Assembly (NCBI RefSeq): GCF_002291445.1
Contig: NZ_CP014137.1
Coordinates: 248,001-312,000, forward strand
DNA: 64,000 nucleotides
Direction: 5' to 3'
Source of the DNA: Brenneria goodwinii
Lineage (GTDB): Bacteria > Pseudomonadota > Gammaproteobacteria > Enterobacterales > Enterobacteriaceae
Of the stretch, positions 50,097 to 59,678 are shown piece after piece. Below the pieces are notes generated by a model that worked only from the letters and a program-made list of their open reading frames with translations, made no database searches and was not told where the DNA came from. The number at the start of each line of letters is the position of its first letter. The stretch's first letter is position 1. A program made the translations under genes and the position numbers.

Positions 50097-50585
50097 ATGA
50101 GTAAACCATTACGTTATGCGATGAACGTGCTTTCCGTCCGCGATTATAGTGAAGTTGAAATACGCCGCAAGCTTGCGGCGTATTTGCATAAGACGGTTAC
50201 TGAAAGCGCTGATGTTGATGAAATGGCTGCGCGTGCTTCCGTAGAAGAAATCGAGTCAGCCATTGCCTACTGCACTGAGCACGGCTGGTTGGATGATGAA
50301 CGCTATGCGCGTCGTTATATCAGCAGCCGTAGTCGTAAAGGCTATGGCGTTCAGCGCATCAAAGCAGAGTTAGGCCAGAAAGGTATTGATAAGGCAACCA
50401 TCACCGCCGCATTAAACGAATGTGATATTGACTGGTATGAACTGGCTAAAATCGCGGCAGAAAGAAAATTTGGGCATCTTCTGCCTGTTGAGTGGAAAGA
50501 AAAAGCAAAACTTCAACGATATTTGCAATACCGTGGCTTTTCCCATGAGGAAATCCATTCCATTTATGCTAATTTTTCAGATTGA
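50097..50585 (+). CDS. recX: RecA regulator RecX
   Basis: A 162-residue RecX of normal length (LSVRDYSEVEIRRKLAAYL, CTEHGWLDDERYARRYISSR, GYGVQRIKAELGQKGI). It binds RecA filaments and limits strand exchange. It follows recA and is probably made by partial readthrough of the same mRNA. Starts at ATG 50097. Confidence 0.96.
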   Translation: MSKPLRYAMNVLSVRDYSEVEIRRKLAAYLHKTVTESADVDEMAARASVEEIESAIAYCTEHGWLDDERYARRYISSRSRKGYGVQRIKAELGQKGIDKATITAALNECDIDWYELAKIAAERKFGHLLPVEWKEKAKLQRYLQYRGFSHEEIHSIYANFSD

Positions 50586-50722
50586 ATGCATACGGGATTT
50601 TACTTCCCATCGAAGAAAATTTATCTTATTCCCACTTTTTGTTCGTGAGTTGCACGGTAGCGTCAGCATGCTGCACTAACCTTGCCCGCGATCTGTTCTT
50701 CTAGCTTGATACCAGGACAATT

Positions 50723-53350
50723 ATGAGCAAGAGCACCGCTGAGATCCGTCAAGCGTTTCTCGATTTTTTCCACAGTAAGGGACATCAGATTGTTGCCAGC
50801 AGCTCTCTGGTGCCGAATAACGATCCAACGTTGTTATTCACCAATGCAGGTATGAACCAGTTTAAAGACGTATTTCTTGGACTGGATAAACGCAGTTATT
50901 CACGGGCGACGACGTCACAGCGCTGCGTACGCGCTGGCGGCAAGCATAATGACCTGGAAAACGTTGGTTATACCGCTCGCCATCATACCTTCTTTGAAAT
51001 GTTGGGTAATTTCAGCTTCGGCGATTATTTTAAGCACGATGCTATCCACTATGCATGGGAACTGTTGACCGATCCCAAGTGGTTTAACCTGCCGAAAGAA
51101 AAATTATGGGTAACGGTATACGCCACCGATGACGAAGCCTACGACATTTGGGCAAACGAGATTGGCGTTCCCCATGAACGTATTATCCGTATCGGCGATA
51201 ATAAAGGGGCTCCTTATGCTTCAGATAACTTCTGGCAGATGGGGGATACCGGTCCTTGTGGTCCTTGTAGCGAAATTTTCTACGATCACGGTGAGCATAT
51301 CGCGGGGGGGCCGCCGGGAAGCCCGGATGAAGACGGCGATCGCTATATAGAGATTTGGAACCTCGTCTTTATGCAGTTCAACCGTCAGGCTGACGGGACA
51401 TTGCTGCCGCTGCCCAAACCTTCCGTTGATACCGGTATGGGCTTAGAGCGTATTTCCGCGGTGTTGCAGCACGTGAACTCCAACTACGAGATTGATTTAT
51501 TCAAAACGCTGATTGCCGCTGTGGCCAACGCGGTGGGAACGACCGACTTAGACAATAAGTCGCTGCGTGTTATTGCCGACCATATCCGTTCTTGCGCTTT
51601 CCTGATTTCTGATGGCGTGATGCCGTCAAATGAAAATCGGGGTTACGTTCTGCGCCGTATCATCCGCAGAGCGATTCGCCATGGAAATATGCTCGGTGCG
51701 ACCGATACGTTCTTCTATAAGCTGGTCGCTCCGCTGATTGACGTGATGGGCCCAGCCGCCGACGAACTGAAGAGTCAGCAGGCGATGGTTGAGCAAGCGC
51801 TGAAAACGGAAGAAGAGCAGTTTGCGCGTACGCTTGAGCGTGGTCTTGCGCTTTTGGATGAAGAAATAAAAGGTCTGAAAGGGGATACGCTGGACGGAGA
51901 AACCGCTTTCCGTTTGTATGATACCTATGGTTTCCCGCTCGATCTGACGGCGGATGTTTGTCGTGAACGCGGTTTGAAAGTCGATGAAGAAGGATTTGAC
52001 CGGGCCATGGATGCGCAGCGGGCGCGGGCGCGTGAAGCCAGTGGTTTTGGTGTCGATTACAACAATCTTGTCCGTGTGGATGCGAAGACGCCGTTCTCTG
52101 GCTATGAGCAAAATCAGCAACAGGCGCATGTCATCGCGATCTATCACAATGGTAATGCGGTAGAACAGATTGATGCGGGTCAGGACGCCGTTGTTATTCT
52201 GGATGAAACGCCATTTTATGGCGAGTCGGGTGGACAGGTTGGCGATCGGGGCGAATTAAAAGGCGCTAACGTCAGCTTCGTGGTGCAGGATACGCAGAAA
52301 TACGGTCAGGCCATCGGCCATGTCGGTCAGCTGGCTCAAGGTTCGCTGCGAGTGGGTGATAGCGTGGACGCGATCATTGATAGCGAACGCCGTAATCGAA
52401 TTCGCCTTAACCATTCAGCCACCCACTTATTGCACGCCGCGTTGCGTCAGGTTTTGGGCGATCATGTCGCTCAGAAAGGTTCTCTGGTCAATGATAGCTA
52501 CCTGCGTTTCGACTTTTCACATCCTGAAGCGATGACTCCTGAGCAGGTTCGTCAGGTGGAAGATATCGTCAATGCGCAGATTCGCCGTAACTTGGCGATA
52601 CAAACGGATGTCATGGCGCTGTCTGATGCAAAAGAAAAAGGGGCGATGGCTCTCTTTGGCGAGAAGTATGAAGATCACGTGCGGGTATTAACCATGGGTG
52701 ATTTTTCTATTGAACTGTGTGGCGGCACGCACGCCAGCCGTACGGGGGATATTGGCCTGTTCCAGATCGTATCTGAGTCTGGTACGGCTGCCGGTATCCG
52801 TCGTATTGAAGCGGTTACCGGGGAAAATGCGCTGACGGCGTTGCACCACCAGAGTGATGTTTTACAAGATGTCACACAGCTTTTAAAAGGTGATAGTAAT
52901 AATCTGGTTGATAAGGTACGTTCTGTACTTGAGCGTACCCGGATGCTGGAAAAAGAGCTCCAACAGTTGAAGGCGCAACAGGCCGCGCAGGAAAGCTCCT
53001 CGCTTTCAGGCAAGGCGAAAGAGATCAATGGCGCCAAACTGCTGGTCACTCAGTTGGACAATGTTGAGCCCAAAATGCTTCGCACCATGGTTGACGATCT
53101 GAAAAACCAATTAGGTTCGGCCATCATTGTGTTGGCAACGACATCGGAAGGTAAGGTTAGCCTTATTTCCGGGGTAACGAAAGACCTGACAAACCGGGTG
53201 AAAGCCGGGGAGTTGATAGGTTTTGTTGCTCAGCAGGTTGGGGGTAAAGGCGGCGGGCGCCCTGATATGGCGCAGGCCGGCGGCAGTGATATCGCCGCTT
53301 TACCCGCTGCGTTAGCCAGCATTGAACCTTGGGTGGCTGATAAGCTATAA
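50723..53350 (+). CDS. alaS: Alanyl-tRNA synthetase
   Basis: An 875-residue class II synthetase that charges tRNA-Ala. The N-terminal catalytic domain (TSQRCVRAGGKHNDLENVG, FFEMLGNFSFGDYFK, DTGPCGPCSEIFYDHG), the editing domain with HSATHLLHAALR and CGGTHASRTG (zinc/editing residues), and a C-terminal coiled and DHH-like region are present. It lies between recX and csrA as in other enterobacteria. Intact. Confidence 0.99.
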   Translation: MSKSTAEIRQAFLDFFHSKGHQIVASSSLVPNNDPTLLFTNAGMNQFKDVFLGLDKRSYSRATTSQRCVRAGGKHNDLENVGYTARHHTFFEMLGNFSFGDYFKHDAIHYAWELLTDPKWFNLPKEKLWVTVYATDDEAYDIWANEIGVPHERIIRIGDNKGAPYASDNFWQMGDTGPCGPCSEIFYDHGEHIAGGPPGSPDEDGDRYIEIWNLVFMQFNRQADGTLLPLPKPSVDTGMGLERISAVLQHVNSNYEIDLFKTLIAAVANAVGTTDLDNKSLRVIADHIRSCAFLISDGVMPSNENRGYVLRRIIRRAIRHGNMLGATDTFFYKLVAPLIDVMGPAADELKSQQAMVEQALKTEEEQFARTLERGLALLDEEIKGLKGDTLDGETAFRLYDTYGFPLDLTADVCRERGLKVDEEGFDRAMDAQRARAREASGFGVDYNNLVRVDAKTPFSGYEQNQQQAHVIAIYHNGNAVEQIDAGQDAVVILDETPFYGESGGQVGDRGELKGANVSFVVQDTQKYGQAIGHVGQLAQGSLRVGDSVDAIIDSERRNRIRLNHSATHLLHAALRQVLGDHVAQKGSLVNDSYLRFDFSHPEAMTPEQVRQVEDIVNAQIRRNLAIQTDVMALSDAKEKGAMALFGEKYEDHVRVLTMGDFSIELCGGTHASRTGDIGLFQIVSESGTAAGIRRIEAVTGENALTALHHQSDVLQDVTQLLKGDSNNLVDKVRSVLERTRMLEKELQQLKAQQAAQESSSLSGKAKEINGAKLLVTQLDNVEPKMLRTMVDDLKNQLGSAIIVLATTSEGKVSLISGVTKDLTNRVKAGELIGFVAQQVGGKGGGRPDMAQAGGSDIAALPAALASIEPWVADKL

Positions 53351-53376
53351 ATATTAAATCAGAGTGTTATCCTAGC

Positions 53377-53411
53377 AAAACGCCATAACTTCATTGGTTT
53401 TGGCGTTTTTG
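53377..53411 (+). terminator. Terminator after alaS
   Basis: AAAACGCC / GGCGTTTTT stem with a loop of about 17 nt and T run, 27 bases after the alaS stop. Confidence 0.8.
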
Positions 53412-53671
53412 TCTTGCCGAAAAGGCTTCCGGCAAGCAAGATGAATGCGATGCTACCTTCGATGTTATTAAGTTGGATAGGCTTGCAAGTCTTGTTGTGG
53501 TAACAAAGGCACAAGCTACTTATATCGACTAAACTAACAGTAGCGACAAACAAATGAGTGAGATGGTGAGAGTTATAACTTCCATCTAGGTTTACGTTTT
53601 CACGGCACATGATGGATAATGACGGGGAGACAGAGAGACCCGACTCTTTATAATCTTTCAAGGAGCAAAGA
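53412..53671. promoter_or_regulatory. csrA leader and promoter region
   Basis: No gene is visible. The ribosome site of csrA is AAGGAG at 53659-53664. Promoters are expected here, but no clear -10/-35 pair stands out. Confidence 0.4.
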
Positions 53672-53857
53672 ATGCTTATTTTGACTCGTCGAGTTGGCGA
53701 AACCCTCATGATCGGCGATGAGGTAACGGTTACCGTACTAGGGGTAAAAGGCAATCAGGTGCGTATAGGTGTTAACGCTCCTAAAGATGTTTCTGTCCAC
53801 CGTGAAGAGATCTATCAGCGAATCCAGGCAGAAAAATCGCAACCGACATCGTATTGA
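53672..53857 (+). CDS. csrA: Carbon storage regulator CsrA
   Basis: A 61-residue RNA-binding dimer (MLILTRRVGETLMIGDEVTV, VRIGVNAPKDVSVHREEIYQ). It binds GGA-containing loops in mRNA leaders and represses or stabilises targets for carbon storage, motility and, in plant pathogens, exoenzymes. Lies between alaS and the tRNA cluster as usual. All conserved residues (L4, R6, R44, the VHREE motif) are present. Confidence 0.99.
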   Translation: MLILTRRVGETLMIGDEVTVTVLGVKGNQVRIGVNAPKDVSVHREEIYQRIQAEKSQPTSY

Positions 53858-53865
53858 TCGGCAAG

Positions 53866-53899
53866 GCGTCTCGCGGAAACGAGACGCTATTGTTGTTTT
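53866..53899 (+). terminator. Terminator after csrA
   Basis: GCGTCTCG / CGAGACGC stem, 4-6-nt loop, then TATTGTTGTTTTT. Confidence 0.8.
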
Positions 53900-54161
53900 T
53901 CCGCGTTTTCCCCTTTTTGTCTGCTTGCTAACACGCTTTACCTCCTTCGATTATCTTTTCTCACGACAAGATAAGCGTCTGTTTTTCTGTTGATAAAATC
54001 CTCTTTTTGCTGTGAATCTGCCCGTCTTGGATGCGAATTGCGCAAACGAACATAAGTTGGGAAAAAGTATTTGACTTATAAGTCCGGGAAAGTAATATGT
54101 GCGCCACGCAGTACCGGTGACGACCACAAGAAACATCCGATGGTAGTCGCAGGTAAGGTTT
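53900..54161. other. Intergenic region before the tRNA cluster
   Basis: No gene is visible. TTGACT (about 54072) and a downstream AT-rich stretch TAATAT near 54094 could form the tRNA operon promoter, with a GC-rich discriminator (GTGCGCC) typical of stringently controlled tRNA genes. Confidence 0.45.
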
Positions 54162-54254
54162 GGTGAGGTGGCCGAGAGGCTGAAGGCGCTCCCCTGCTAA
54201 GGGAGTATGCGGTCAAAAGCTGCATCGAGGGTTCGAATCCCTCCCTCACCGCCA
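54162..54254 (+). tRNA. serV: tRNA-Ser (anticodon GCT)
   Basis: A 93-nt class II tRNA with acceptor GGTGAGG/CCTCACC, anticodon GCT in CTGCTAA, long variable arm and encoded CCA. It matches the serV position after csrA. Confidence 0.96.
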
Positions 54255-54262
54255 TTTATTTT

Positions 54263-54339
54263 GCATCCGTAGCTCAGCTGGATAGAGTACTCGGCTACGA
54301 ACCGAGCGGTCGGAGGTTCGAATCCTCCCGGATGCACCA
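54263..54339 (+). tRNA. tRNA-Arg (anticodon ACG), copy 1
   Basis: A 77-nt cloverleaf (GCATCCG acceptor, anticodon ACG in CTACGAA, T loop TTCGAAT, encoded CCA). The first of three identical copies with repeated spacers. Confidence 0.97.
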
Positions 54340-54473
54340 TATTGAGTTGGAATGGCAGTCATCCTGGTCTGATATAATTCGTTTTTTTCAAACGATGGCC
54401 AGGGAGGATAACATTGCTTCAGCAACGGCCCGCAGGGCGAGGCTTTGCCGAGTCATCCTCCCGGATGCACCAT
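54340..54473. repeat. tRNA-Arg spacer repeat, copy 1
   Basis: Spacer ending at 54456-54472 with TCCTCCCGGATGCACCA, the tRNA-Arg 3' end. Similar spacers follow copies 2 and 3. Confidence 0.85.
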
Positions 54474-54552
54474 ATTATGAATGGTAAGTTTAATCGGCAT
54501 TTTAGTGCCGGTAGTGAAAAGCAAACACTACGTTATACCAAGAATCATCAAT

Positions 54553-54629
54553 GCATCCGTAGCTCAGCTGGATAGAGTACTCGGCTACGAACCGAGCGGT
54601 CGGAGGTTCGAATCCTCCCGGATGCACCA
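54553..54629 (+). tRNA. tRNA-Arg (anticodon ACG), copy 2
   Basis: Identical to copy 1 over 77 bases, 290 bases downstream of it. Confidence 0.97.
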
Positions 54630-54764
54630 TATTAAGTTGGAATAGTAGCAACCCCGGTCTGATATAACTCGGCGTTTCGCCAAACGAAGACTAGGAAGGA
54701 TAATGTTGCTTCAGCAACGGCCCGCAGGGCGAGGCTTTGCCGAGTCATCCTCCCGGATGCACCA
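54630..54764. repeat. tRNA-Arg spacer repeat, copy 2
   Basis: Closely similar to the spacer after copy 1, ending with the same tRNA 3' fragment (54748-54764). Confidence 0.85.
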
Positions 54765-54828
54765 TTCTTGATATCCTGCGTTATCTGGCGCCTAATAGCC
54801 ATTCGCTAAGACAGTTTCTCACTCTAAT

Positions 54829-54905
54829 GCATCCGTAGCTCAGCTGGATAGAGTACTCGGCTACGAACCGAGCGGTCGGAGGTTCGAATCCTCCCGGATG
54901 CACCA
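54829..54905 (+). tRNA. tRNA-Arg (anticodon ACG), copy 3
   Basis: Identical to the other two copies over 77 bases. Confidence 0.97.
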
Positions 54906-55040
54906 TATTAAGTTGGAATAGTAGCAACCCCAGTCTGATATAATTCGGCGTTTCGCCAAACGAAGACTAGGGAGGATAACGTTGCTTCAGCAACGGCCCG
55001 CAGGGCGAGGCTTCGCCGAGTCATCCTCCCGGATGCACCA
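54906..55040. repeat. tRNA-Arg spacer repeat, copy 3
   Basis: Third copy of the spacer, again ending in the tRNA 3' fragment (55024-55040). Confidence 0.85.
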
Positions 55041-55348
55041 TATTGAATTAGAATAGCAGCAATCCTGGTCTGATATAATTTCCTTCCCTTTCTCTGCTTC
55101 TTCATCCTTTTTTGTTCTCACTGTTCACGTCTTAAACGTTGTATATCACCGTTTTTCTTGCGGTATGCCAGGTTTATCTTTTTTTGTTCGCCGCTTTACC
55201 TGGCTGATTAATTCCGTTTTTGGCACTCGTTCGATAAATGACATTACCAGCATCAGTAATACTATGATTTTTATGTGCTTATTGAATAAGCGACAATGTT
55301 TTAACTTTGCGATAAAGTAGGACACTTATTTTCAGTGATCATGGAGTC
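55041..55348. other. Intergenic region before yqaB
   Basis: No gene is visible. The first 40 bases resemble the start of the repeated tRNA spacer (GGTCTGATATAATT), so a fourth partial repeat begins here. Confidence 0.4.
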
Positions 55349-55918
55349 ATGATGTACGATCGCTATCAGGGTCTAATCTTTGATATGGACGGCACCATCC
55401 TCGATACGGAACCCACGCATCAGAAAGCATGGAACAGCGTGCTGGCAAGGTATGGGATTAGCTATGATCCCGCTGCCATGTCGGCATTGAACGGTTCTCC
55501 GACCTGGCGTATCGCCCAGGAGATTATTAGCAGTAATCAGGCGGATATCGATCCCCATCGGTTAGCTGCCGAAAAAACAGCCGTGATGGAGGAGATGCTG
55601 CTGGATACGGTAACGCCATTGCCGCTGATTGATGTCGTCAAAGCATACCGGGGACGTCGTCCGATGGCGGTTGGCACGGGGAGTACGCATAGTATGGCGG
55701 ACCGACTTTTGAAGCATCTTGGGTTACGCGACTATTTTGACGCAATTGTCGGTGCGGATGACGTAGATAATCATAAACCGTTTCCTGATACCTTCTTACG
55801 TTGCGCTGAACTGATAGCCGTTGCGCCAGAAAACTGCGTGGTGTTTGAAGACGCGGATTTTGGTATTGAAGCTGCCGTACGAGCAAAAATGGCCGTGGTT
55901 GATGTCCGTAAACTGTGA
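55349..55918 (+). CDS. yqaB: Fructose-1-phosphate phosphatase YqaB (HAD)
   Basis: A 189-residue HAD hydrolase (GLIFDMDGTILDTEPTH with catalytic Asp, NGSPTWRIAQEII, GRRPMAVGTGSTHS, VFEDADFGIEAA). It dephosphorylates fructose-1-phosphate and related sugar phosphates. Length and motifs match E. coli YqaB. ATG at 55349 or 55352. Its end overlaps yqaA by four bases. Confidence 0.95.
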   Translation: MMYDRYQGLIFDMDGTILDTEPTHQKAWNSVLARYGISYDPAAMSALNGSPTWRIAQEIISSNQADIDPHRLAAEKTAVMEEMLLDTVTPLPLIDVVKAYRGRRPMAVGTGSTHSMADRLLKHLGLRDYFDAIVGADDVDNHKPFPDTFLRCAELIAVAPENCVVFEDADFGIEAAVRAKMAVVDVRKL

Positions 55919-56343
55919 GTGAGTTTTGGGCCGCTTTTTCTCTCTTCTGGAGTAGCCTGCTGAGTGCGACGCTGTTGCCTGGTAGCTCGGAAGTCTTGCT
56001 CGTTTCTTTGCTGGTTTCTGATAATGCCCGGCCCCTATTGCTGATTATGGTGGCGACGCTGGGGAATACACTGGGTGGATTAATCAATGTTTTTATCGGG
56101 CATTTGCTGCCTCCGCCAAAACAACAGACGGGATATGGTTTGGCTGTGCGCTGGTTAAAGCGTTACGGTTCGACTGCGTTATTATTTAGTTGGGTCCCGA
56201 TAGTTGGCGACTTGTTGTGTATATTGGCGGGTTGGCTGCGCATGCCTTGGGCGAGTTCGGCGATTTTTATCTGTATTGGAAAAGCGCTGCGCTATATCGT
56301 TTTGACCGGGATAACCCTGCAAGGTATCGCATGGTGGTCTTAA
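55915..56343 (+). CDS. yqaA: YqaA, SNARE-associated (VTT) membrane protein
   Basis: A 142-residue small multi-pass membrane protein of the DedA/VTT superfamily (FWSSLLSATLLPGSSEVLLV, ATLGNTLGGLINVFIG, RYGSTALLFSWVPIVGDLLC). Starts at GTG within the yqaB stop (GTGA) and precedes gshA. The function is not established; it may be a lipid scramblase-like protein by family. Confidence 0.93.
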   Translation: MSEFWAAFSLFWSSLLSATLLPGSSEVLLVSLLVSDNARPLLLIMVATLGNTLGGLINVFIGHLLPPPKQQTGYGLAVRWLKRYGSTALLFSWVPIVGDLLCILAGWLRMPWASSAIFICIGKALRYIVLTGITLQGIAWWS

Positions 56344-56424
56344 TCAGAAAAAAATGAGATCTGGTGTGGTTTATCAAGTTTCAATTATGCTTACAAACAT
56401 TACATTTAACATCGGGAGGTCGAT

Positions 56425-57978
56425 TTGATCCCGGATATATCACAGGCGCTTTCCTGGCTGGAGCATAATCCTCAGGCAGTGAAGGGTATCCAGCGTGGAA
56501 TTGAACGTGAAACTTTGCGCGTTATGGCTGATGGGCACCTTGCCACAACCAGACATCCAGAGAAATTAGGCGCGGCGTTAACGCACCCGTGGATTACAAC
56601 GGATTTTGCTGAGGCATTGTTAGAGTTCATTACGCCGGTCGATAAAGACATCGATCATCTGTTGGCGTTCTTGCGCGATATTCATCGTCATGTTGCTCGT
56701 AATCTCGGTGATGAGAGAATGTGGCCATTGAGCATGCCGTGCTTTATCGCTAATGAGCAGGATATCGAACTGGCGCAATATGGTTCATCCAATATCGGGC
56801 GTTTTAAAACCCTTTATCGTGAAGGGCTGAAGAATCGTTATGGCGCGTTGATGCAGACGATTTCCGGCGTGCACTATAACTTTTCATTGCCGCTGTCATT
56901 CTGGCAAGCCAGGGCAGGTATCAGTGATATTGAAAGCGGTAAGGCGGAAATTTCGGCTGGATATTTCCGTTTGATCCGAAATTACTACCGCTTTGGCTGG
57001 ATCATTCCGTATTTATTTGGCGCGTCTCCCGCTATTTGTTCTTCCTTCCTGCAAGGTAGAGAAACATCGTTGCCATTTGAACGTACAGATACAGGGATGT
57101 GCTACCTGCCTTATGCAACATCTCTGCGGCTGAGCGATCTCGGTTATACGAATAAATCGCAAAATAATCTGGGTATTACGTTTAACGATTTGAACACCTA
57201 CGTGGCGGCGTTGAAACGGGCGATAAAAACCCCTTCCGAAGAGTATGCCAGGATTGGGGTGAAGAAAGACGGTCGCTATCTGCAACTGAATACCAACGTA
57301 TTGCAGATTGAGAATGAACTTTATGCGCCAATAAGGCCGAAGCGTGTTACCCGGGCTGGAGAGTCACCCTCCGACGCCTTGCTACGAGGCGGGATTGAAT
57401 ATATCGAAGTGCGTTCATTGGATATCAATCCTTTCTCGCCTGTCGGGGTCAGCGCCAGTCAGGTGCGTTTCCTTGATTTGTTCCTGATTTGGTGTGCGTT
57501 GGCGGATGCGCCGGAAATGAGTGCGGATGAGCTGCTGTGTACCCGTAAGAACTGGAACCGGGTGATACTGGAAGGCCGTAAACCGGGGCAGACCGTCGGT
57601 ATGGGATGTGAAACCGCACAGCATCCGATCGCCACTGTCGGCAAATCGTTATTTACCGATTTACGCCGCGTGGCGGAGGTGTTGGATAACGGTAATGCTC
57701 AACCCTATTATCAACAGGTTTGTGATGAGTTGGTTACCGGTTTCGACGATCCTGAAAGCACGTTCTCCGGCCGGTTACTTAACTTAATGAAAGAAAGCGG
57801 TAATCGCGGGGTTGGACTTCATCTGGCGGAAGAATACCGTAAGATGCTCTGCCATGAACCGTTGCAGGTATTGACAGAAGGACAACTGACGGCGGAAAGT
57901 GAACGCTCGTGGCGTCGTCAGCGGCAGATCGAAGCGGACGATAAAATCGGTTTTGATGCGTATCTGGCCGCCCAATAA
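56425..57978 (+). CDS. gshA: Glutamate-cysteine ligase
   Basis: A 517-residue enzyme that joins glutamate and cysteine, the first step of glutathione synthesis. It starts at TTG, as in E. coli, which lowers expression, preceded by GGGAGG. Visible blocks are GIERETLRV, TDFAEALLEFITP, SGVHYNFSLP, RNYYRFGWI and QLNTNVLQIENELYAPIRP. Length is normal for the proteobacterial type 1 family. Confidence 0.97.
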   Translation: MIPDISQALSWLEHNPQAVKGIQRGIERETLRVMADGHLATTRHPEKLGAALTHPWITTDFAEALLEFITPVDKDIDHLLAFLRDIHRHVARNLGDERMWPLSMPCFIANEQDIELAQYGSSNIGRFKTLYREGLKNRYGALMQTISGVHYNFSLPLSFWQARAGISDIESGKAEISAGYFRLIRNYYRFGWIIPYLFGASPAICSSFLQGRETSLPFERTDTGMCYLPYATSLRLSDLGYTNKSQNNLGITFNDLNTYVAALKRAIKTPSEEYARIGVKKDGRYLQLNTNVLQIENELYAPIRPKRVTRAGESPSDALLRGGIEYIEVRSLDINPFSPVGVSASQVRFLDLFLIWCALADAPEMSADELLCTRKNWNRVILEGRKPGQTVGMGCETAQHPIATVGKSLFTDLRRVAEVLDNGNAQPYYQQVCDELVTGFDDPESTFSGRLLNLMKESGNRGVGLHLAEEYRKMLCHEPLQVLTEGQLTAESERSWRRQRQIEADDKIGFDAYLAAQ

Positions 57979-57988
57979 ATAAAGAAAA

Positions 57989-58008
57989 GGCCACATGTAA
58001 ATGTGGCC
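57989..58008 (+). terminator. Hairpin after gshA
   Basis: Perfect 8-bp stem (GGCCACAT / ATGTGGCC) with loop GTAA, 11 bases after gshA. There is no T run, so termination is uncertain. Confidence 0.55.
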
Positions 58009-58130
58009 AAATGTACATATCTAATAGGGATGATGATAAATGCGCGTCTTTCAAGTAATCAGACTCGCATGAAACAGAAAAGTTCCTGTAAATGAGAAAA
58101 AATGAATTTTTTCTATGAGGAGGTGGCTTT

Positions 58131-58646
58131 ATGCCGTTACTAGATAGTTTTACCGTAGATCACACCCGTATGGCGGCGCCGGCCGTCAGGGTTGCCAAAA
58201 CCATGAAAACCCCTCATGGCGATACGATCACCGTATTTGACCTGCGTTTCTGCCGCCCTAACATCGAAGTGATGCCGGAACGTGGTATTCATACGTTGGA
58301 ACACTTATTTGCCGGTTTTATGCGTGACCATCTGAATGGCGATGGGGTAGAGATTGTTGATATTTCCCCTATGGGCTGCCGTACCGGTTTTTACATGAGC
58401 TTAATTGGCACGCCTGACGAGCAGCGCGTTGCGAATGCCTGGAAAGCGGCAATGGAAGATGTGCTGAAGGTGACCGATCAACGTAAAATCCCTGAGCTTA
58501 ACGAATATCAGTGCGGATCGTATGAATTGCATTCGCTGACTGAAGCCCAGGATATCGCCCGGCATATTCTGGCTCACAACATCGGTATCAACCATAATGA
58601 TGAACTGGCGTTGCCGAAAGAAAAACTGTCAGAGTTACATATCTGA
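58131..58646 (+). CDS. luxS: S-ribosylhomocysteine lyase LuxS
   Basis: A 171-residue LuxS that splits S-ribosylhomocysteine to homocysteine and DPD, the AI-2 precursor. Metal ligands are in HTLEH (H54, H58) and the catalytic cysteine in SPMGCRTGFY. ATG at 58131 follows a strong AGGAGG. Located after gshA as in other enterobacteria. Confidence 0.98.
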   Translation: MPLLDSFTVDHTRMAAPAVRVAKTMKTPHGDTITVFDLRFCRPNIEVMPERGIHTLEHLFAGFMRDHLNGDGVEIVDISPMGCRTGFYMSLIGTPDEQRVANAWKAAMEDVLKVTDQRKIPELNEYQCGSYELHSLTEAQDIARHILAHNIGINHNDELALPKEKLSELHI

Positions 58647-58659
58647 TTGGCAAAAGTAA

Positions 58660-58690
58660 AAAAAGAGAGCCGCAACCGGCTCTCTTTTTC
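58660..58690 (+). terminator. Terminator after luxS
   Basis: AAAAGAGAGCCG / CGGCTCTCTTTT stem with loop CAAC and T run; it also suits the converging ypjD gene. Confidence 0.9.
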
Positions 58691-58713
58691 TTATGGCGTG
58701 ATGGCTAGCTGTA

Positions 58714-59508
58714 TCAAGCCGCAACGAAGTGCTGAATTACCCGGCTGCCGAAGTAGGATAGCGTCAGTAACAGCGCGCCAACCAGGCTAAACCATACCAC
58801 TTTCCGTCCGCGCCATCCCTCGTGGTAGTGTCCCCACAACAGCAGGATATAGATGAACCAGGCGAACAACGAGAACAGCGCCTTGTGCAGATTCTCTTTG
58901 TTGTTGATCACGTCATCCATATAGAACAAACCGGTACACAGCGTCAGCGTTAGAAGAATCACGCCGACCTGCGTGATGTGGAACATTTTTCGTTCGATGC
59001 TCATCAGCGGCGGCATATCGGCGGCGAAGCTCAGCTTTTTATTCTTTAACAAATAATCCAGCCATGCCAGCTGTAGCGCATAAAGTGCGGCGATGATTAG
59101 CGTCGCGTAGGAAAATAGCGCCAAACCGATATGGAACAATAGCCCCGGCGTGGTTTCCAGATGGGTGATGAACTCGCCCGGCATAAAGCTGGCAAACGCC
59201 AGATTGATTAGCGCAAATGTATAAATAATTGGCAGCAGAAACCACCCGCGATCCCGTGAGGCGACAATCGTCATTACTGTGCAAATGATGAGGCTAACAA
59301 GGGAGCCGATATTCAACAGGCTGAGGTTTTGTCCCGCCTGAACATCAAAAATGCGTTGATAAAGCGCCACTGCATGGCAGATAAGCGCAACGCTGGCCGA
59401 GAGTATTGCCAGCCGACGATATGCACTGTTCTTGCGCAGCAGACTGGGGATAATCAGTCCAAGGCTGAGTGTGTAGGCGATTAAAGCTACAATGGCGAAA
59501 ACAGACAT
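58714..59508 (-). CDS. ypjD: YpjD, CcsA/CcmF-like inner membrane protein
   Basis: A 264-residue protein with eight predicted membrane segments, of the cytochrome c assembly (CcsA-like) family (FSYATLIIAALYALQLAWLDYL, MFHITQVGVILLTLTLCTGLFYM, ALFSLFAWFIYILLLWGHYHEGW). The tryptophan-rich haem-handling motif is incomplete, as in other YpjD proteins. It is divergent from ffh, the usual enterobacterial order. Its exact role is not established. Confidence 0.93.
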   Translation of the reverse strand: MSVFAIVALIAYTLSLGLIIPSLLRKNSAYRRLAILSASVALICHAVALYQRIFDVQAGQNLSLLNIGSLVSLIICTVMTIVASRDRGWFLLPIIYTFALINLAFASFMPGEFITHLETTPGLLFHIGLALFSYATLIIAALYALQLAWLDYLLKNKKLSFAADMPPLMSIERKMFHITQVGVILLTLTLCTGLFYMDDVINNKENLHKALFSLFAWFIYILLLWGHYHEGWRGRKVVWFSLVGALLLTLSYFGSRVIQHFVAA

Positions 59509-59678
59509 ACGAGTAGGTTATTAAATATCAACTAAGTAAAATGAGCTGTCAGTATAGCGTTAGTCGCCATGGGCACCAACTGTTCTCCACCCGAGGCGCA
59601 GAGATCGCCGCGGCTTTCGTGTTATAATCCGTTTCATTCGCGTCGCGGTAGCGGCTTGTCTTACATTGAGCATGAGAT

